A stretch of 64,000 nucleotides of DNA from Neobacillus driksii (GCF_013409995.1 NZ_JACCBX010000002.1:349827-413826), one strand, 5' to 3'; shown: positions 9,800-19,864, counted from the stretch's first letter. Numbers and translations: made by a program. The notes: generated by a model not told the origin, from the sequence alone.

Positions 9800-10555
9800 C
9801 TACACCTGGCCTAGATAACTCCGGGTAAAATTCGGCATGACGATTTTTCCATTATGACTGTATTTTACAAATAGGTTTCCGATAGCCTCAACAAAGAATT
9901 TATATTCCTTTTCTGACTCTTTTAGTGAATAGGACGCTGAGAGGTTCCTGCCAAGGAAGCCTTCTAAATCCATGACTAAGTCATTAGGAAACCATTTAAG
10001 TTCATATTGTCCAAACAGGAAAAATTGATTAAATATTTCCTCCCCATCACCAATACCACCGCTAAACCCATAAAAATTCGGACAATATTTTTTAAAGATC
10101 TCGGCATTTTCCTTAATCAGCGGGCTGCTGAAATCTCTATTATTCCAAACCAGTGCAACCTTTCCGTCCTGCTTCAAAATCCGTTTACATTCTAATTTGA
10201 ACTTTTCTTGGTCAAACCAATGAAAAGCTTGAGCGGCTATAACCAGGTCCAAACTATTGTCAGGTAATGTAGTTTCTTCAGCTGAGCCTTTAATTTAAGT
10301 AAAATGTTCAAACTGTTGTAAGTCTTGTTCAGCTTTTGTTCTCATGTCACCATTCGGTTCCACCGCTACAACGCTGACACCTCTCTCCAAAAGCTGCCGG
10401 GTTAAAATGCCTGTCCCTGAACCGATATCTGCAACCCTACTAGTCTCATTCAAAGAATTTATTGAAAGTAAATAATCGATATACTCATTTGGGTAACTGG
10501 GGCGAGATTTTGAATACACATCGGTCTTCCCGCTGAATTTATCGGTTGGTTCCAT
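9800..10555 (-). pseudogene. Class I SAM-dependent methyltransferase interrupted by one in-frame TAA
   Basis: ATG 10555 has a strong AAGGAGGG site. The N-terminal part reads DKFSGKTDVYSKSRPSYP and the SAM-binding VADIGSGTGILTRQLLE, then VVAVEPNGDMR. At 10295-10297 there is a TAA; the very same frame continues IKGSAEETTLPDNSLDLVIA, AAQAFHWFDQEKFKLECKRI and on to 9800. No frameshift is needed: a single nonsense codon splits a normal-sized (about 250 residues) methyltransferase into 87 and about 164 residues. Either a recent pseudogene or a sequencing error. Related proteins methylate small molecules. Confidence 0.75.
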
Positions 10556-10670
10556 AAGAAATCCCTCCTTTTTCACAATCGTTAAACACTCATACACGGT
10601 ACAAATAATTAATATCGGAAGCTACTTTTTATTAGAACAACCGTTTGACGAGACTTTTTGTAAGGAATTA

Positions 10671-10726
10671 AAAAAAGCAGAAAATTTACAAGTTGTGAAT
10701 GAATACTTGCAAACCTTCTGCCTTTT
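10671..10726 (-). terminator. Terminator of mqo
   Basis: On the minus strand a long imperfect stem starts at GGCAGAAGG and closes at TTTTCTGC, followed by a run of seven T. It lies 35 bp past the mqo stop codon. Confidence 0.6.
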
Positions 10727-10760
10727 GATTATTATATTACTGTTTTCTGTAGCAAATGAC

Positions 10761-12260
10761 CTAATTATAAGCCAGCTCTTTATCTGTCAGGCCGAGCGAC
10801 TGCTCAGTCGATGAATGAATTTCGCTAAGCAAATGTGGGTTTTTCATTAGTGACACACCGTAAGAAGGAATCATTTCCTTAATTTTTGGTTCCCACTCTA
10901 TTGTTTGTTGCGGGAAGCATTTTTTGATGACCTTAAGCATAACATGAACGGCAGTAGAAGCACCTGGAGAAGCCCCAAGTAATGCTGCGATTGAGCCATC
11001 GGAAGCAGTAATTACCTCAGTTCCAAATTGCAGCGTTCCTTTTCCTGCCTCAGTATCTTTAATAACCTGTACACGCTGCCCTGCTACGACTAAGTCCCAA
11101 TCTTCACTTTTAGCGCTCGGGATAAATTCACGTAATTCTTCCATACGCTGTTCTTTTGATAACAACACTTGTTGGATCAAGTATTTGGTCAAAGGCATTT
11201 CTTTTGCGCCTGCCGCTAACATCGTTAAAACATTATTCGGCTTTACAGAAGTTACTAAATCGAGCATAGAACCCGTTTTCAGGAATTTAGGTGAGAACCC
11301 GGCAAATGGTCCAAATAACAATGTTTTCTTATTATCAATGAATCTTGTGTCAAGATGTGGCACAGACATTGGCGGAGCGCCGACCTTTGCTTTTCCGTAT
11401 ACTTTCGCATGATGCTGCTCTACAACAGCAGGATTATTACATACCATAAAGATTCCGCTTACTGGGAATCCTCCAATATTTTTCCCTTCAGGTATACCGG
11501 ATTTTTGCAGTAAGTGCAAGCTTCCTCCTCCGCCTCCGATGAAGACGAATTTTGCAGTGTGGCGTTTAACATTTCCACTAAACTGATTTTGAACCTTCAG
11601 TTCCCATAAGCCCTCGCTGTTTCGTTTAAGGTCAGTCACACTATGATTGTACTTAACATCAACATTTTTATTTTCTAAATGGGTAAACAACATACGTGTT
11701 AATGCACCAAAATTGACGTCCGTTCCCGTGTCAATTTTTGTTGCCGCAATAGGTTCATTCCATTTTCGGCCTTCCATAATAAGCGGAATCCATTCCATCA
11801 GTTTTTCCGGATCTTCCGAAAACTCCATCCCTTGGAAAAGAGGATTTTTTGTGAGCGCTTCAAAACGTCTCTTTAAAAAGCTTACATTTTCTTCCCCTTG
11901 TACCAAACTCATATGAGGCAATTGTCTGATAAATTCCTGTGGATTCTGAATCAACCCGCTGTTTACAAGGTAAGACCAAAACTGCATAGAAACCTGGAAC
12001 TGCTCATTGATGCTTATCGCTTTACTAATATCTACAGATCCATCGGGTTTTTCGGTTGTGTAGTTAAGCTCGCACAGTGCCGCATGCCCCGTTCCCGCAT
12101 TATTCCATTCGTTAGAGCTTTCTTCTCCAGCGTTTTCAAGTTTCTCAAATACTTTTATTTCCCATTGTGGTACTAATTCTTTTAAGATTGTCCCCAAAGT
12201 GGCACTCATGATTCCGGCGCCAATCAATATGACGTCTGTTTTAGTTTCCCCGTTGCTCAT
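10761..12260 (-). CDS. mqo: Malate:quinone oxidoreductase
   Basis: FAD-dependent peripheral membrane enzyme that oxidises malate to oxaloacetate and passes electrons to menaquinone, replacing or supporting NAD-malate dehydrogenase in the TCA cycle. The 499 residues show the FAD-binding [20 protein letters not shown] at the N-terminus, [31 protein letters not shown], and [20 protein letters not shown] near residue 255, all typical of Mqo. ATG 12260 follows an AAAGG site; the longest frame would add 16 unrelated residues. Single gene with its own terminator. Confidence 0.95.
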   Translation of the reverse strand: MSNGETKTDVILIGAGIMSATLGTILKELVPQWEIKVFEKLENAGEESSNEWNNAGTGHAALCELNYTTEKPDGSVDISKAISINEQFQVSMQFWSYLVNSGLIQNPQEFIRQLPHMSLVQGEENVSFLKRRFEALTKNPLFQGMEFSEDPEKLMEWIPLIMEGRKWNEPIAATKIDTGTDVNFGALTRMLFTHLENKNVDVKYNHSVTDLKRNSEGLWELKVQNQFSGNVKRHTAKFVFIGGGGGSLHLLQKSGIPEGKNIGGFPVSGIFMVCNNPAVVEQHHAKVYGKAKVGAPPMSVPHLDTRFIDNKKTLLFGPFAGFSPKFLKTGSMLDLVTSVKPNNVLTMLAAGAKEMPLTKYLIQQVLLSKEQRMEELREFIPSAKSEDWDLVVAGQRVQVIKDTEAGKGTLQFGTEVITASDGSIAALLGASPGASTAVHVMLKVIKKCFPQQTIEWEPKIKEMIPSYGVSLMKNPHLLSEIHSSTEQSLGLTDKELAYN

Positions 12261-12461
12261 TTTTATCAACCTTTTCACTAAAATTTGCAGAAAAAATATA
12301 AGCGTCACACCAAGGCAGGCGCGACCGAGTCACACACCTTTTCTGTCTCTATTATTAACATATACATTGTTTATAGATTAATTATATACTATTATATGAT
12401 AATTATAAATTATTTAAAAGATTTTAAAAAGGGAGAAATCCTCAACAGGTTCTAAGTAAAC

Positions 12462-12505
12462 GAAAAAAAGCCTTAACCCGGATTTTGCAACAGTTAAGGC
12501 TGTGG
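12462..12505 (-). terminator. Terminator of the Tat/GMC unit
   Basis: Inverted repeat AGCCTTAAC / GTTAAGGCT with a run of seven T on the minus strand, 12 bp past the tatA stop. Confidence 0.75.
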
Positions 12506-12516
12506 TCTTATATTAA

Positions 12517-12708
12517 TTATGGCTGCTGTTTTTTACTACTTTCAAGAACTTCCTCTTCTTCATCAATGATAGAAGTGGCAGTTCGTCTGAATTCGGATAA
12601 TGTCTTTCCAAATGCCGAACCAATTTCTGGAAGTTTTTTAGGACCAAAAATGATTAATGCGATGATTAAAATGAGAATTAACCCTGGGATGCCAATATTC
12701 GAAAGCAT
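12517..12708 (-). CDS. tatA: Twin-arginine translocase subunit TatA
   Basis: Pore-forming component of the Tat export system for folded proteins. 63 residues: a short N-terminal membrane helix ([20 protein letters not shown] with the conserved FGPKKLPE hinge), an amphipathic helix ([14 protein letters not shown]) and an acidic tail. Length and motifs match Bacillus TatA-type proteins. It follows the GMC oxidoreductase gene by 22 nt and the Tat-signal subunit gene further upstream, so this copy looks dedicated to that enzyme, much as TatAd is paired with PhoD in B. subtilis. No tatC is present here, so it must use one encoded elsewhere. Confidence 0.95.
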   Translation of the reverse strand: MLSNIGIPGLILILIIALIIFGPKKLPEIGSAFGKTLSEFRRTATSIIDEEEEVLESSKKQQP

Positions 12709-12730
12709 ATTTTCCTCCTCTTCGCGCGTT

Positions 12731-14446
12731 TTAAGCTAATATTCCGCCTTTTTGTCTATAGGTTAAAATCCCTTCAGCTGCTCGATAAGCGAATGCCCCG
12801 ACAGTGCCGGTTGGATTATAGCCGCTATTATGGGCGAATGCTGTGGCACCAACGACAAAAATATTATCAGCATCCCACATTTGCATATAATTATTGACGG
12901 CAGAAGTACTTGGATCTGCCCCCATTATGATACCCCCAGTATTATGGGTGGATTGATAGGTGGTTATATCATAAGGACCCAGTTCCTCCATAGATTCAAT
13001 TTTATCTGCGCCCATTTCTTTCATAATATCTACACACCGATCAGATAAAAACTTGGCTAATTGACGGTCCTGCTCTTCGAAATCATAGGTAATCCGAATT
13101 AATGGATCGCCAAATTCATCCTTGTATGTCGGATCAAGATCAAGATAATGATGCTTAAATGGCATACTTGCACCTTGTCCGCCAACGGATAGAACCCGAT
13201 TTGCATATTTAATCGAATTGGCTTTAAATTCTTTCCCCCATGTCGGAGTACCTTTTGGAACTTTGTTATTGGATATCGGCCGCAAGCCGGTTTGAGAAAT
13301 GGCAATCGAGCCGCCATGAATAAAATTAAGATTGGAGTGATCGAAGTTGTCGCCATTAAAATCATCTACCACCATACCGAGAGCACCTGCTCCGGCATAG
13401 GTATTAAATTCTTCTTTTTCAAAAAAGCCGGTTGCATTCCCTTTTTGGACTTGGTAAGCATAATTTTTCCCAATCACACCTGATCCCGTTACAGGGTCAT
13501 AGGGACGGCCAATACCCGATTGTAATAATAACCGAACATTATTAAATACATAACTTGTTAACACCACAATATCCGCAGGCTGTTCAATCTCTTCTCCTGT
13601 TGTAGTATCCACATACATAACTCCGGTTGCCTTATTGCCGGATTTCAAGACACGTCTGACATTGGAATGCGTGCGAATTTCAAATTTCCCAGTCTTTTTT
13701 GCTACTGGAATAACAGTCACAACAGGATCAGCTTTTGCCCCATATTCACAGCCAAACCTTTCACAATAGGCACAGTATTGACATGCTGCACGTGAAACTC
13801 CGTCAGGATTGGTGTAGGGTTCTGAAAGATTTGCAGAAGGACGATTATAGGGATGGAGCTTTAATTTGTTAGCCGCCTTCCTAAATTTTTCAAGTGCAGG
13901 TGTTGTTTTCATCGGCGGTGTTGGATATGGACTCGATCTTTTCCCAGCAAGCGGGTTTTCTTCGCCTGAGATCCCAGCCATTTTTTCAAATTTATCGAAA
14001 TAGGGTTCTAATTCATCATAGGTAATGCCCCAATCCTGAATGGTCATATCCTGAGGAATCTTTTTTTCACCGTATCTTTCAATCGTTTTGCTGCGAATTT
14101 CAAAATCGTAAGGGAGGAAGCGATAGTTTTGCCCGTTCCAGTGAACACCCGAACCCCCTAGTCCCTCCCCTATTAAAAAGGAACCATATTGCCGCATTGG
14201 CAGAGCTCTGATTCTTTCATTTCCTCTGAACGTAATGGTCTCCTTCGAAAGACTCTGCATCATGTCGTACCTAAGAGCATAACGGAGTTCATCGTGCATC
14301 ATAAAATAATCCTCTGTTTTTCGCTCTTTACCTCTTTCCAATCCAACACAATTTAAACCTTGCTTCGTTAGCTCTGCCGCGATAATCCCGCCTGCCCAGC
14401 CAACACCAACAATGACAACATCAACTTTTGGTAATGTCTTTGCCAC
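12731..14446 (-). CDS. GMC family oxidoreductase (gluconate 2-dehydrogenase flavoprotein-like)
   Basis: FAD-dependent dehydrogenase of 571 residues. The N-terminus has the dinucleotide fold [20 protein letters not shown] and [25 protein letters not shown] near 93-113 is the family's GSG-V-W motif; the end contains [20 protein letters not shown] and [18 protein letters not shown] with the catalytic His/Asn region. [17 protein letters not shown] near 217 is a Cys-rich patch seen in membrane-bound gluconate/sorbitol dehydrogenase subunits. It has no signal peptide; the Tat signal sits on the co-transcribed subunit 3, so the pair probably exports together. Sugar or sugar acid substrate is inferred. 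Confidence 0.92.
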   Translation of the reverse strand: MAKTLPKVDVVIVGVGWAGGIIAAELTKQGLNCVGLERGKERKTEDYFMMHDELRYALRYDMMQSLSKETITFRGNERIRALPMRQYGSFLIGEGLGGSGVHWNGQNYRFLPYDFEIRSKTIERYGEKKIPQDMTIQDWGITYDELEPYFDKFEKMAGISGEENPLAGKRSSPYPTPPMKTTPALEKFRKAANKLKLHPYNRPSANLSEPYTNPDGVSRAACQYCAYCERFGCEYGAKADPVVTVIPVAKKTGKFEIRTHSNVRRVLKSGNKATGVMYVDTTTGEEIEQPADIVVLTSYVFNNVRLLLQSGIGRPYDPVTGSGVIGKNYAYQVQKGNATGFFEKEEFNTYAGAGALGMVVDDFNGDNFDHSNLNFIHGGSIAISQTGLRPISNNKVPKGTPTWGKEFKANSIKYANRVLSVGGQGASMPFKHHYLDLDPTYKDEFGDPLIRITYDFEEQDRQLAKFLSDRCVDIMKEMGADKIESMEELGPYDITTYQSTHNTGGIIMGADPSTSAVNNYMQMWDADNIFVVGATAFAHNSGYNPTGTVGAFAYRAAEGILTYRQKGGILA

Positions 14447-14493
14447 TTCTTACACCTCATTCATAGTCGATTTAGTGCAAACTTTCAAATACT

Positions 14494-15249
14494 TTAATGA
14501 CCAAGGTGGTCCTTTAGGCTTTTTGGAGGAATAACAGTAAATTCTTTATCAATGACTTCTGTATAAGCCATTTGACTGCCTGGGTAATTTCTCATTTTCC
14601 ATCCGTCCATATTTCGATTTCCGCTGTACAATGGATCACTATAGACCCCTTCTAAAGTACTGCTCCGTAGCATGTTAAAAAAACCACTTGGTGAAAGCGT
14701 CGTAAGGTTAACCTTGTCTTCTGCAAAATCAGTTAAAATATCGTCTTGTTCTTCTTCGCTAAGCTCAACAAAATTCTTTTTATACTTCGTTAAACTGTGG
14801 TTTTGTAATTCACGTAAACCAATATCGAAAATTTCGCGTCGTCTTAGCCGACCTTGATATCCTTGGACTTTTTCTCCTTTAAAGAAGGGCGGCTGCATGT
14901 ATTCCCTTGAATTAAAGCCCCAATCCCCACTTAATTGGTGATCGATAAAATATGCCACACCTAAATCCTTCGCACCTGGTCCATTATCATCAGCCGGAAA
15001 AATACGCTCCGTTGCGGCTTCAACCATTTTAAATTGTTCTCGAGTAAAATACATTAATGCTAGATTATAGTTTTCTGCCACTTGTTGGTTTTTAACGACT
15101 GGATTATTCGTTGTTTTTTCTTTAAAGGGAAGTAAACTGCCTAAAGCACCGCCTACAGCCAATCCCCCAACCGCAATTCCAGAACTTTTGAGGAATTTGC
15201 GGCGAGAAAGTGATTCCTTCTTTTCTTGTTGTTTGGAGTTATCTGCCAT
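14494..15249 (-). CDS. Gluconate 2-dehydrogenase subunit 3 family protein with Tat signal
   Basis: Small partner subunit of a membrane-associated FAD dehydrogenase. The N-terminus has a twin-arginine signal, SLSRRKFLKSSGIAVGGLAV, followed by a hydrophobic stretch and then the subunit 3 domain (FKMVEAATERIFPADDNGPG, AKDLGVAYFIDHQLSGDWG). 251 residues. Start ATG 15249 is chosen because AGGAGGTGG lies directly upstream; the GTG inside that site would add three residues. First gene of the unit subunit 3 - GMC flavoprotein - tatA. The flavoprotein likely travels as a passenger on this signal. Confidence 0.92.
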   Translation of the reverse strand: MADNSKQQEKKESLSRRKFLKSSGIAVGGLAVGGALGSLLPFKEKTTNNPVVKNQQVAENYNLALMYFTREQFKMVEAATERIFPADDNGPGAKDLGVAYFIDHQLSGDWGFNSREYMQPPFFKGEKVQGYQGRLRRREIFDIGLRELQNHSLTKYKKNFVELSEEEQDDILTDFAEDKVNLTTLSPSGFFNMLRSSTLEGVYSDPLYSGNRNMDGWKMRNYPGSQMAYTEVIDKEFTVIPPKSLKDHLGH

Positions 15250-15359
15250 AAAATCCACCTCCTACATTTTAAGGATAGATTACCCCAAAAAAATTCATTC
15301 ATACGTAAAAAATAGTTGGGCATGATAACCTTAAATCTATTTTTATGAGGTGGTAAATA

Positions 15360-16088
15360 ATGAAAAAAACTTGGAAAAATGCGGCTATAATTAGTGCTGC
15401 CTTATTCCTATCAGCATGCTCAGGTCAACAAAATCTACTTGATGAATCTGTTAAAGCCGAAGAAAGTCAACATGATGACACACACGGAGCGCATCAAACA
15501 AGCGTCTATGATAAAAGTATTAATACAAGAAATATGAATGATGGCTTAATTATACCTAGTGAAAACGGGGAAAAAACACAAACTACGGATGAACATGGGG
15601 GAACCTCTCATGGAGCAGGAACAAATGTATATAGTTTAATTGGGAGCTCAGGTTTGAATGAGGGCGGGATTTCTTCTCACCTTGAATCAAGATTGGGCGG
15701 TGAAGGAATCAATGGGATTAAGGTATTTGTTTTAGATGACACAGTCATCCTTGCACGTGCAACCCCTGAAGTGACTTCCAATCAATACGATTCTATGCAG
15801 GAACATGTCCTCAATGGTGTCGATGGAATGTCTAGAAAAGACCAAAACAAAAAAGATGCTGCTAATATGAACAACACAGCTGCCCAAGACGTGGATGATA
15901 ACCTCGACAAGGCAAAAAGTTATATGAACAAAGTCTTTAATGGAAATGTTCAAACCCTTACAGTAACAAATCCCGAAGCAGTTGTGCTAATTGAAAAGAT
16001 TAAAAACAATTTAAAAGCGGAATCCGTTCCATATGATACCGTTTCACGAGATATTATTACGCTGGTAAAAATGACAAGGGAAAAATAA
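15360..16088 (+). CDS. YhcN/YlaJ family sporulation lipoprotein
   Basis: Lipoprotein expected in the forespore or spore membrane; YhcN-family members accumulate in spores. 242 residues: signal with lipobox LSAC at about 17-20, a His/Asp/Thr-rich low-complexity region to residue 90, then the YhcN/YlaJ domain with IKVFVLDDTVILARATPE and LDKAKSYMNKVFNGNVQTLT. GAGGTGG site 6 nt before ATG. Divergent from the GMC unit, with its own terminator. The exact role of this family in germination or coat structure is not settled. Confidence 0.85.
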   Translation: MKKTWKNAAIISAALFLSACSGQQNLLDESVKAEESQHDDTHGAHQTSVYDKSINTRNMNDGLIIPSENGEKTQTTDEHGGTSHGAGTNVYSLIGSSGLNEGGISSHLESRLGGEGINGIKVFVLDDTVILARATPEVTSNQYDSMQEHVLNGVDGMSRKDQNKKDAANMNNTAAQDVDDNLDKAKSYMNKVFNGNVQTLTVTNPEAVVLIEKIKNNLKAESVPYDTVSRDIITLVKMTREK

Positions 16089-16144
16089 ACAGTATGGGAA
16101 AAGTGTAGGGATAATAAAATTGCTGCTTTTTCTAGGATATAAAT

Positions 16145-16189
16145 AAAAACGAGTGTTTCACGGTTCTTAACACCAAACACTCGTTTTTA
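16145..16189. terminator. Terminator hairpin (convergent genes)
   Basis: Perfect 13-bp inverted repeat AAAACGAGTGTTT / AAACACTCGTTTT, T-rich on both strands; it serves the spore lipoprotein gene and the lyase gene that converge here. Confidence 0.8.
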
Positions 16190-16257
16190 ATACTCTTTAT
16201 ACATCTAATCCACCGAATTACAACCTGACTATGACTGTAGATAGTTTGATTGTGTTT

Positions 16258-17781
16258 TTATTCATTAACTCCAGTCCATTTCGTAATGATCTCCTTAACC
16301 TTAGAAGCCGATGTGGTCAAATGGTCCTGTTTTTCCTTCAACCAGCTTTCTAATTCTTCCTGTTCCTGTATTCGAACCTTGATTGTTTTTTCCATCCGGC
16401 TTGGGCTAGGTCCGCCTTGTAGGTCACGGATTCGAACAAAATATTCAGGACTCAAGCATCGTTTTAATTCTTCTTCAGTTAAAACAGATTCCTTACCTAC
16501 AACCTTTTTCGATTGCTCGTTTAAAAGATCCAATGTTAAGGATTCTAATGAAATTTTTCCATTTTTCATTAATTCCTTAACTGTTGAACTTACCACATGG
16601 TGAGCCTGACGGAAGGATAGTCCATCTTTTCGCACAATGGTATCTGCCAATTCAGTGACGTTCGCAAAGCTTTCCTTTGCTCTTTTCAGCAGGGTTTCTT
16701 TATTCACTTCCATCGTGAGTAAAACAGATGTTAATAAATCATAGATGCCTCCGAGTCTTTCAATCGCTTTCCATATATATGGCTGCATATCATCCTCTGT
16801 ATCAACAATATCTCCAAAAGGCGTATTGTGAACCATGAGTAAAACCGTCTGGCAATCGCCTGCTACACTAGATAAAAGGGCCCTCATATGCTCGATTGAA
16901 ACAGGGTTTCTTTTTTGCGGCATGATGGAACTAATTTGTACATATGGTGCGGAAAGAAGAAATGCACCATACTCCTGGGTGCCCCATAGTAAGAAATCTT
17001 GCATCGATCTACCTAAATTTAATGCGGACAACTGAACGGCAGTGGCAGTCTCAGCTATATAATCTGCACCTGCAACAGCATCCCATGCATTATCAATCAG
17101 GTCCTCGAAGCCAAGAAGATCCTTCATCCGTTCTCGATTAATCCGAAATCCCGATGTTGTTAATGCCGCAGCTCCCATACTGCTGCGATTTACTGTTTTA
17201 TAGGCTGCTTGAAGGCGATAAATATCACGTGTAAGCATGTCAGTCATCGCATTTAAGTAATGACTCAATGTGGTTGGCTGCGCCTGTTGGGTATGTGTAT
17301 ATCCAATCATCACGGTTTCTTTATGCTCGTCGGTCAATTCAATAAGACCTTCGCGAAGTGTTAACGCCTTTTCTATTAATATTAATAGTTTCTTTCGTAA
17401 TGTCATGCGATAAATGGCAATCCCCATATCATTTCGGCTTCTAGCGATATGAAGATTTCCTGCAATATCACCTGCTTCCTCGATTAATGAATGTTCCACT
17501 TCAAAAAATAAATCTTCAAACTCACCCGTGTAGCTCCTTCTTTTAACATCTTCGATATCTACGTTTGAAACTGCTTTCGCAATTTTTTCTGCTTCTTCTT
17601 TTCCAACAAGCCCTTGTTCTACAAGCATGATTAAATGGGCATAATGGATTTCCACCATAGAGTCAATAAATTGTTGCTTTGCCTCAATATAGGCAGGTTC
17701 AAGTACCAAGGATGTATAGGTTTTAGAAGGAAAAGTAATACCTTCTTTTTTTAAGAATAGCTCTCGAAGTGAGATTTTCAC
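16258..17781 (-). CDS. Argininosuccinate lyase-like protein (fumarase/aspartase superfamily)
   Basis: Lyase of the ArgH branch, 507 residues (ordinary ArgH is about 460). It carries the ArgH regions HIARSRNDMGIAIYRMTLRK, MIGYTHTQQAQPTTLSHYLN and SSMGAAALTTSGFRINR, and the superfamily signature SSIMPQKRNPVSIEHMRALL near 280. The usual ArgH signature GSSLMPQKKNPD is changed at several places, the gene stands alone without argG, and the N- and C-termini are extended. I therefore call it an ArgH paralogue: it may cleave or form an aspartate-derived C-N bond other than argininosuccinate, as EDDS lyase does. Real ArgH cannot be excluded. Confidence 0.75.
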   Translation of the reverse strand: MKISLRELFLKKEGITFPSKTYTSLVLEPAYIEAKQQFIDSMVEIHYAHLIMLVEQGLVGKEEAEKIAKAVSNVDIEDVKRRSYTGEFEDLFFEVEHSLIEEAGDIAGNLHIARSRNDMGIAIYRMTLRKKLLILIEKALTLREGLIELTDEHKETVMIGYTHTQQAQPTTLSHYLNAMTDMLTRDIYRLQAAYKTVNRSSMGAAALTTSGFRINRERMKDLLGFEDLIDNAWDAVAGADYIAETATAVQLSALNLGRSMQDFLLWGTQEYGAFLLSAPYVQISSIMPQKRNPVSIEHMRALLSSVAGDCQTVLLMVHNTPFGDIVDTEDDMQPYIWKAIERLGGIYDLLTSVLLTMEVNKETLLKRAKESFANVTELADTIVRKDGLSFRQAHHVVSSTVKELMKNGKISLESLTLDLLNEQSKKVVGKESVLTEEELKRCLSPEYFVRIRDLQGGPSPSRMEKTIKVRIQEQEELESWLKEKQDHLTTSASKVKEIITKWTGVNE

Positions 17782-17901
17782 ATTGGTCCATCCCCTCTGT
17801 CTCTCAATATTTATAATTTAAAATATGAAAAAAATTTGCATTTGTGTTTTTACCCAGGCAAAGAGGGAATTAGTAAGAAATCTACAAAGGAATAGTAAAT
17901 A

Positions 17902-17935
17902 AAAAAATGACGTGATCAGTTTCACGTCATTTTCT
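17902..17935 (-). terminator. Terminator of the HIT gene
   Basis: AAATGACGTGA / TCACGTCATTT stem with 6-nt loop; on the minus strand it is followed by TTTTTTTATTT. Confidence 0.75.
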
Positions 17936-18046
17936 TAAGATTCCGGTGTTCTCAAATATTTCTATCGTATATTCCCGATTTAGGAAATGTGCATTTTTAT
18001 GGAGTGATTTTTTTTACCACTTTATAAAGCTCACTTTCTATCTCTT

Positions 18047-18460
18047 TCAAAGTTCTTTGTTTCTTACATTCGCTTTACCTTTAAACATATAACGAATTCC
18101 TTTACCTGCCAGGGCCTCATCTGAATACCTGGGTAAAATATGAAAATGTGCATGAAAGATATGTTGCCCGCCAACTTCACCGCAATTCCAACCAAGGTTA
18201 TATCCTTGCGGTTGGTATTCTTCATCTAAATATTTTTTTACTTCTTTAAGGAGAGTGTATGTTGCGTCCCATTCTTCTCGAGTCAAATCAAATGCGGTTT
18301 CTCTATGTTTAATTGGAACAATAAGACCTGCACCTTCTAGTTGACTACCTTTTATTTCGGATTGTTCCAACTGTAAAAACATACAATACTCATTACTAAG
18401 AATTACCCTTTGGCTAGGCTCTAGCTCTAAATTACAGAAAATACAATCTTTTACCATCAT
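18047..18460 (-). CDS. HIT family protein
   Basis: Histidine-triad nucleotide hydrolase or transferase fold, 137 residues. Two N-terminal Cys (CIFCNLE) probably bind zinc; the triad motif HIFHAHFHILPR near residues 104-115 contains HxHxH. VGGQHIF and LGWNCGEVGGQ match bacterial HIT proteins. It likely hydrolyses phosphoramidate or dinucleoside substrates in the cytoplasm. Stands alone on the minus strand, with its own terminator. Confidence 0.92.
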   Translation of the reverse strand: MMVKDCIFCNLELEPSQRVILSNEYCMFLQLEQSEIKGSQLEGAGLIVPIKHRETAFDLTREEWDATYTLLKEVKKYLDEEYQPQGYNLGWNCGEVGGQHIFHAHFHILPRYSDEALAGKGIRYMFKGKANVRNKEL

Positions 18461-18651
18461 AAAACTCCTTGAAACTTAGGTTGATACTTCTTAATTCCAC
18501 TATATTATTTAAAAATCCTGCTTTGTAAGCCAATTAGATCTGTACGCTACAGCATCCAAAGTCTTAGAGAAGAATCATTTCAAAAAGGTTGTTAAAAGGA
18601 TATTAACAATGTAAAATTTATCCATATAGTTTAGGTGGGGGATGATCGATA

Positions 18652-19044
18652 ATGGAACACGAATTAAAAGAGTTAATTAAGAAATGTGACCTTGCAATTA
18701 AAAACGAAGATTTTGATACATTAATGGATTACTATACAGATGATGCAGTATTAGTTGTTAAACCTGGAATGATTGCAAAGGGTAAAGATGAAATAAAAAA
18801 AGCGTTCATCGCCATTGCAAAATACTTTAATAACAGTATCGTACCAACACAGGGAGAGATGATTATACTAGAAGCAGGTGATACTGCTTTGGTTTTATCT
18901 CATACATTCCTTGAAGCTGATAAAGAGGATTCGGATTATTCCATGGATAGAAAGGCCACTTATGTATTTAAGAAAAATTCTCAAGGCAAATGGCTGTGTG
19001 CCATAGATAACTCATATGGTACAGAATTAATTGACACAGACTAA
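18652..19044 (+). CDS. SnoaL-like / DUF4440 family protein (NTF2 fold)
   Basis: 130-residue protein starting at ATG with an AGGTGGGGGA site. The pattern [25 protein letters not shown] near residue 12-35 and [20 protein letters not shown] near the end is typical of NTF2-like steroid isomerase/DUF4440 proteins, which form a conical pocket. No catalytic assignment is possible. Flanked by a dispersed repeat on the 3' side. Confidence 0.8.
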   Translation: MEHELKELIKKCDLAIKNEDFDTLMDYYTDDAVLVVKPGMIAKGKDEIKKAFIAIAKYFNNSIVPTQGEMIILEAGDTALVLSHTFLEADKEDSDYSMDRKATYVFKKNSQGKWLCAIDNSYGTELIDTD

Positions 19045-19096
19045 TATATTTTCTAATGAGCAGTCTGGTTCGTAATAGAGTAACAAGCAAAGGTAA

Positions 19097-19286
19097 GATA
19101 AGCGGAGATTTTCCGGTTAAATGCAGAATGGAGCGCGTTACGGGGAAATTAAGCGGAAGTTTTCCGCTTAATCCAAGAAAAATCTCCCATTTTCGAATTT
19201 TTAAGTCAATAGGCGGAATATCTCCGTTTATTGAAGCTTTTTTTAATCCTAATTACGAATTAAGCGGAATTTCTCCCCCTATTTAT
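19097..19286. repeat. Divergent copy of a dispersed repeat built of CGGA-TCCG palindromes
   Basis: Contains at least four short palindromic modules such as AAGCGGAAGTTTTCCGCTTA, AGCGGAGATTTTCCGGTTA and AGGCGGAATATCTCCGTTTA, spaced by 40-60 bp. The same modules make up the repeats at 35744-35939 and 59750-59952, which are clearly homologous to each other; this copy keeps the module pattern but little of the spacer sequence. Confidence 0.55.
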
Positions 19287-19300
19287 CAACGAACAAGCTA

Positions 19301-19864
19301 TTAACGTTTCTGACAAAAAATTGATTGCCAGCCTTCTTGTTCATTCTCTTCAAAATATAGAACCTTCCAATCTCCAAATTCTGTCAACAACTCATTTGAC
19401 TTCAATTTATAATGGTCGGATACTCCTTGTTCCTCTGTGTACGGTGACTGATAGTAGGTTTCCATAAAGAAATAACCCCCATCTTTTAACACGTCTTTTA
19501 CAATTGGAAACAGTGAACGGTCTAAGTAATAAGACATAACAATAAAGTCAAAGGGATTACTCGGCCAATTTAACGTATCCAAATCTGTAAGGTCCGTTAC
19601 TCGAGGCTGCACACTTAAATTATCCTTGGCTGCCTGTTCTTGGACATAGTTGATTGCCACGTCTGAAATATCAATTGCCTCGACTTGATTGTTCATTCCT
19701 GCAAGGAACAAACTATTTCCTCCAAGACCACAAGCGATATCTAATGCCGTGCCGCCTTCCTTAAAATATGATGCCAGCCTCTTTAATCTTGGATTGGGTT
19801 GAGGTTCCTTTAGCTGAGTGATTCGATCGAGGTGTTTCAGATTCCATTTGTCCTTTGTATTCAT
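19301..19864 (-). CDS. Class I SAM-dependent methyltransferase
   Basis: 187-residue Rossmann-type methyltransferase. SAM motif I is ALDIACGLGGNSLFLAG near residues 40-56, followed by VEAIDISDVAINYVQEQA (motif II, acidic residue binding the ribose) and FDFIVMSYYLDRSLFPIVKD (motif IV/post-IV). It resembles TehB/SAM-MT-11-type small-molecule or detoxifying methyltransferases. ATG has a GGAGG site. Monocistronic. Substrate unknown. Confidence 0.85.
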   Translation of the reverse strand: MNTKDKWNLKHLDRITQLKEPQPNPRLKRLASYFKEGGTALDIACGLGGNSLFLAGMNNQVEAIDISDVAINYVQEQAAKDNLSVQPRVTDLTDLDTLNWPSNPFDFIVMSYYLDRSLFPIVKDVLKDGGYFFMETYYQSPYTEEQGVSDHYKLKSNELLTEFGDWKVLYFEENEQEGWQSIFCQKR

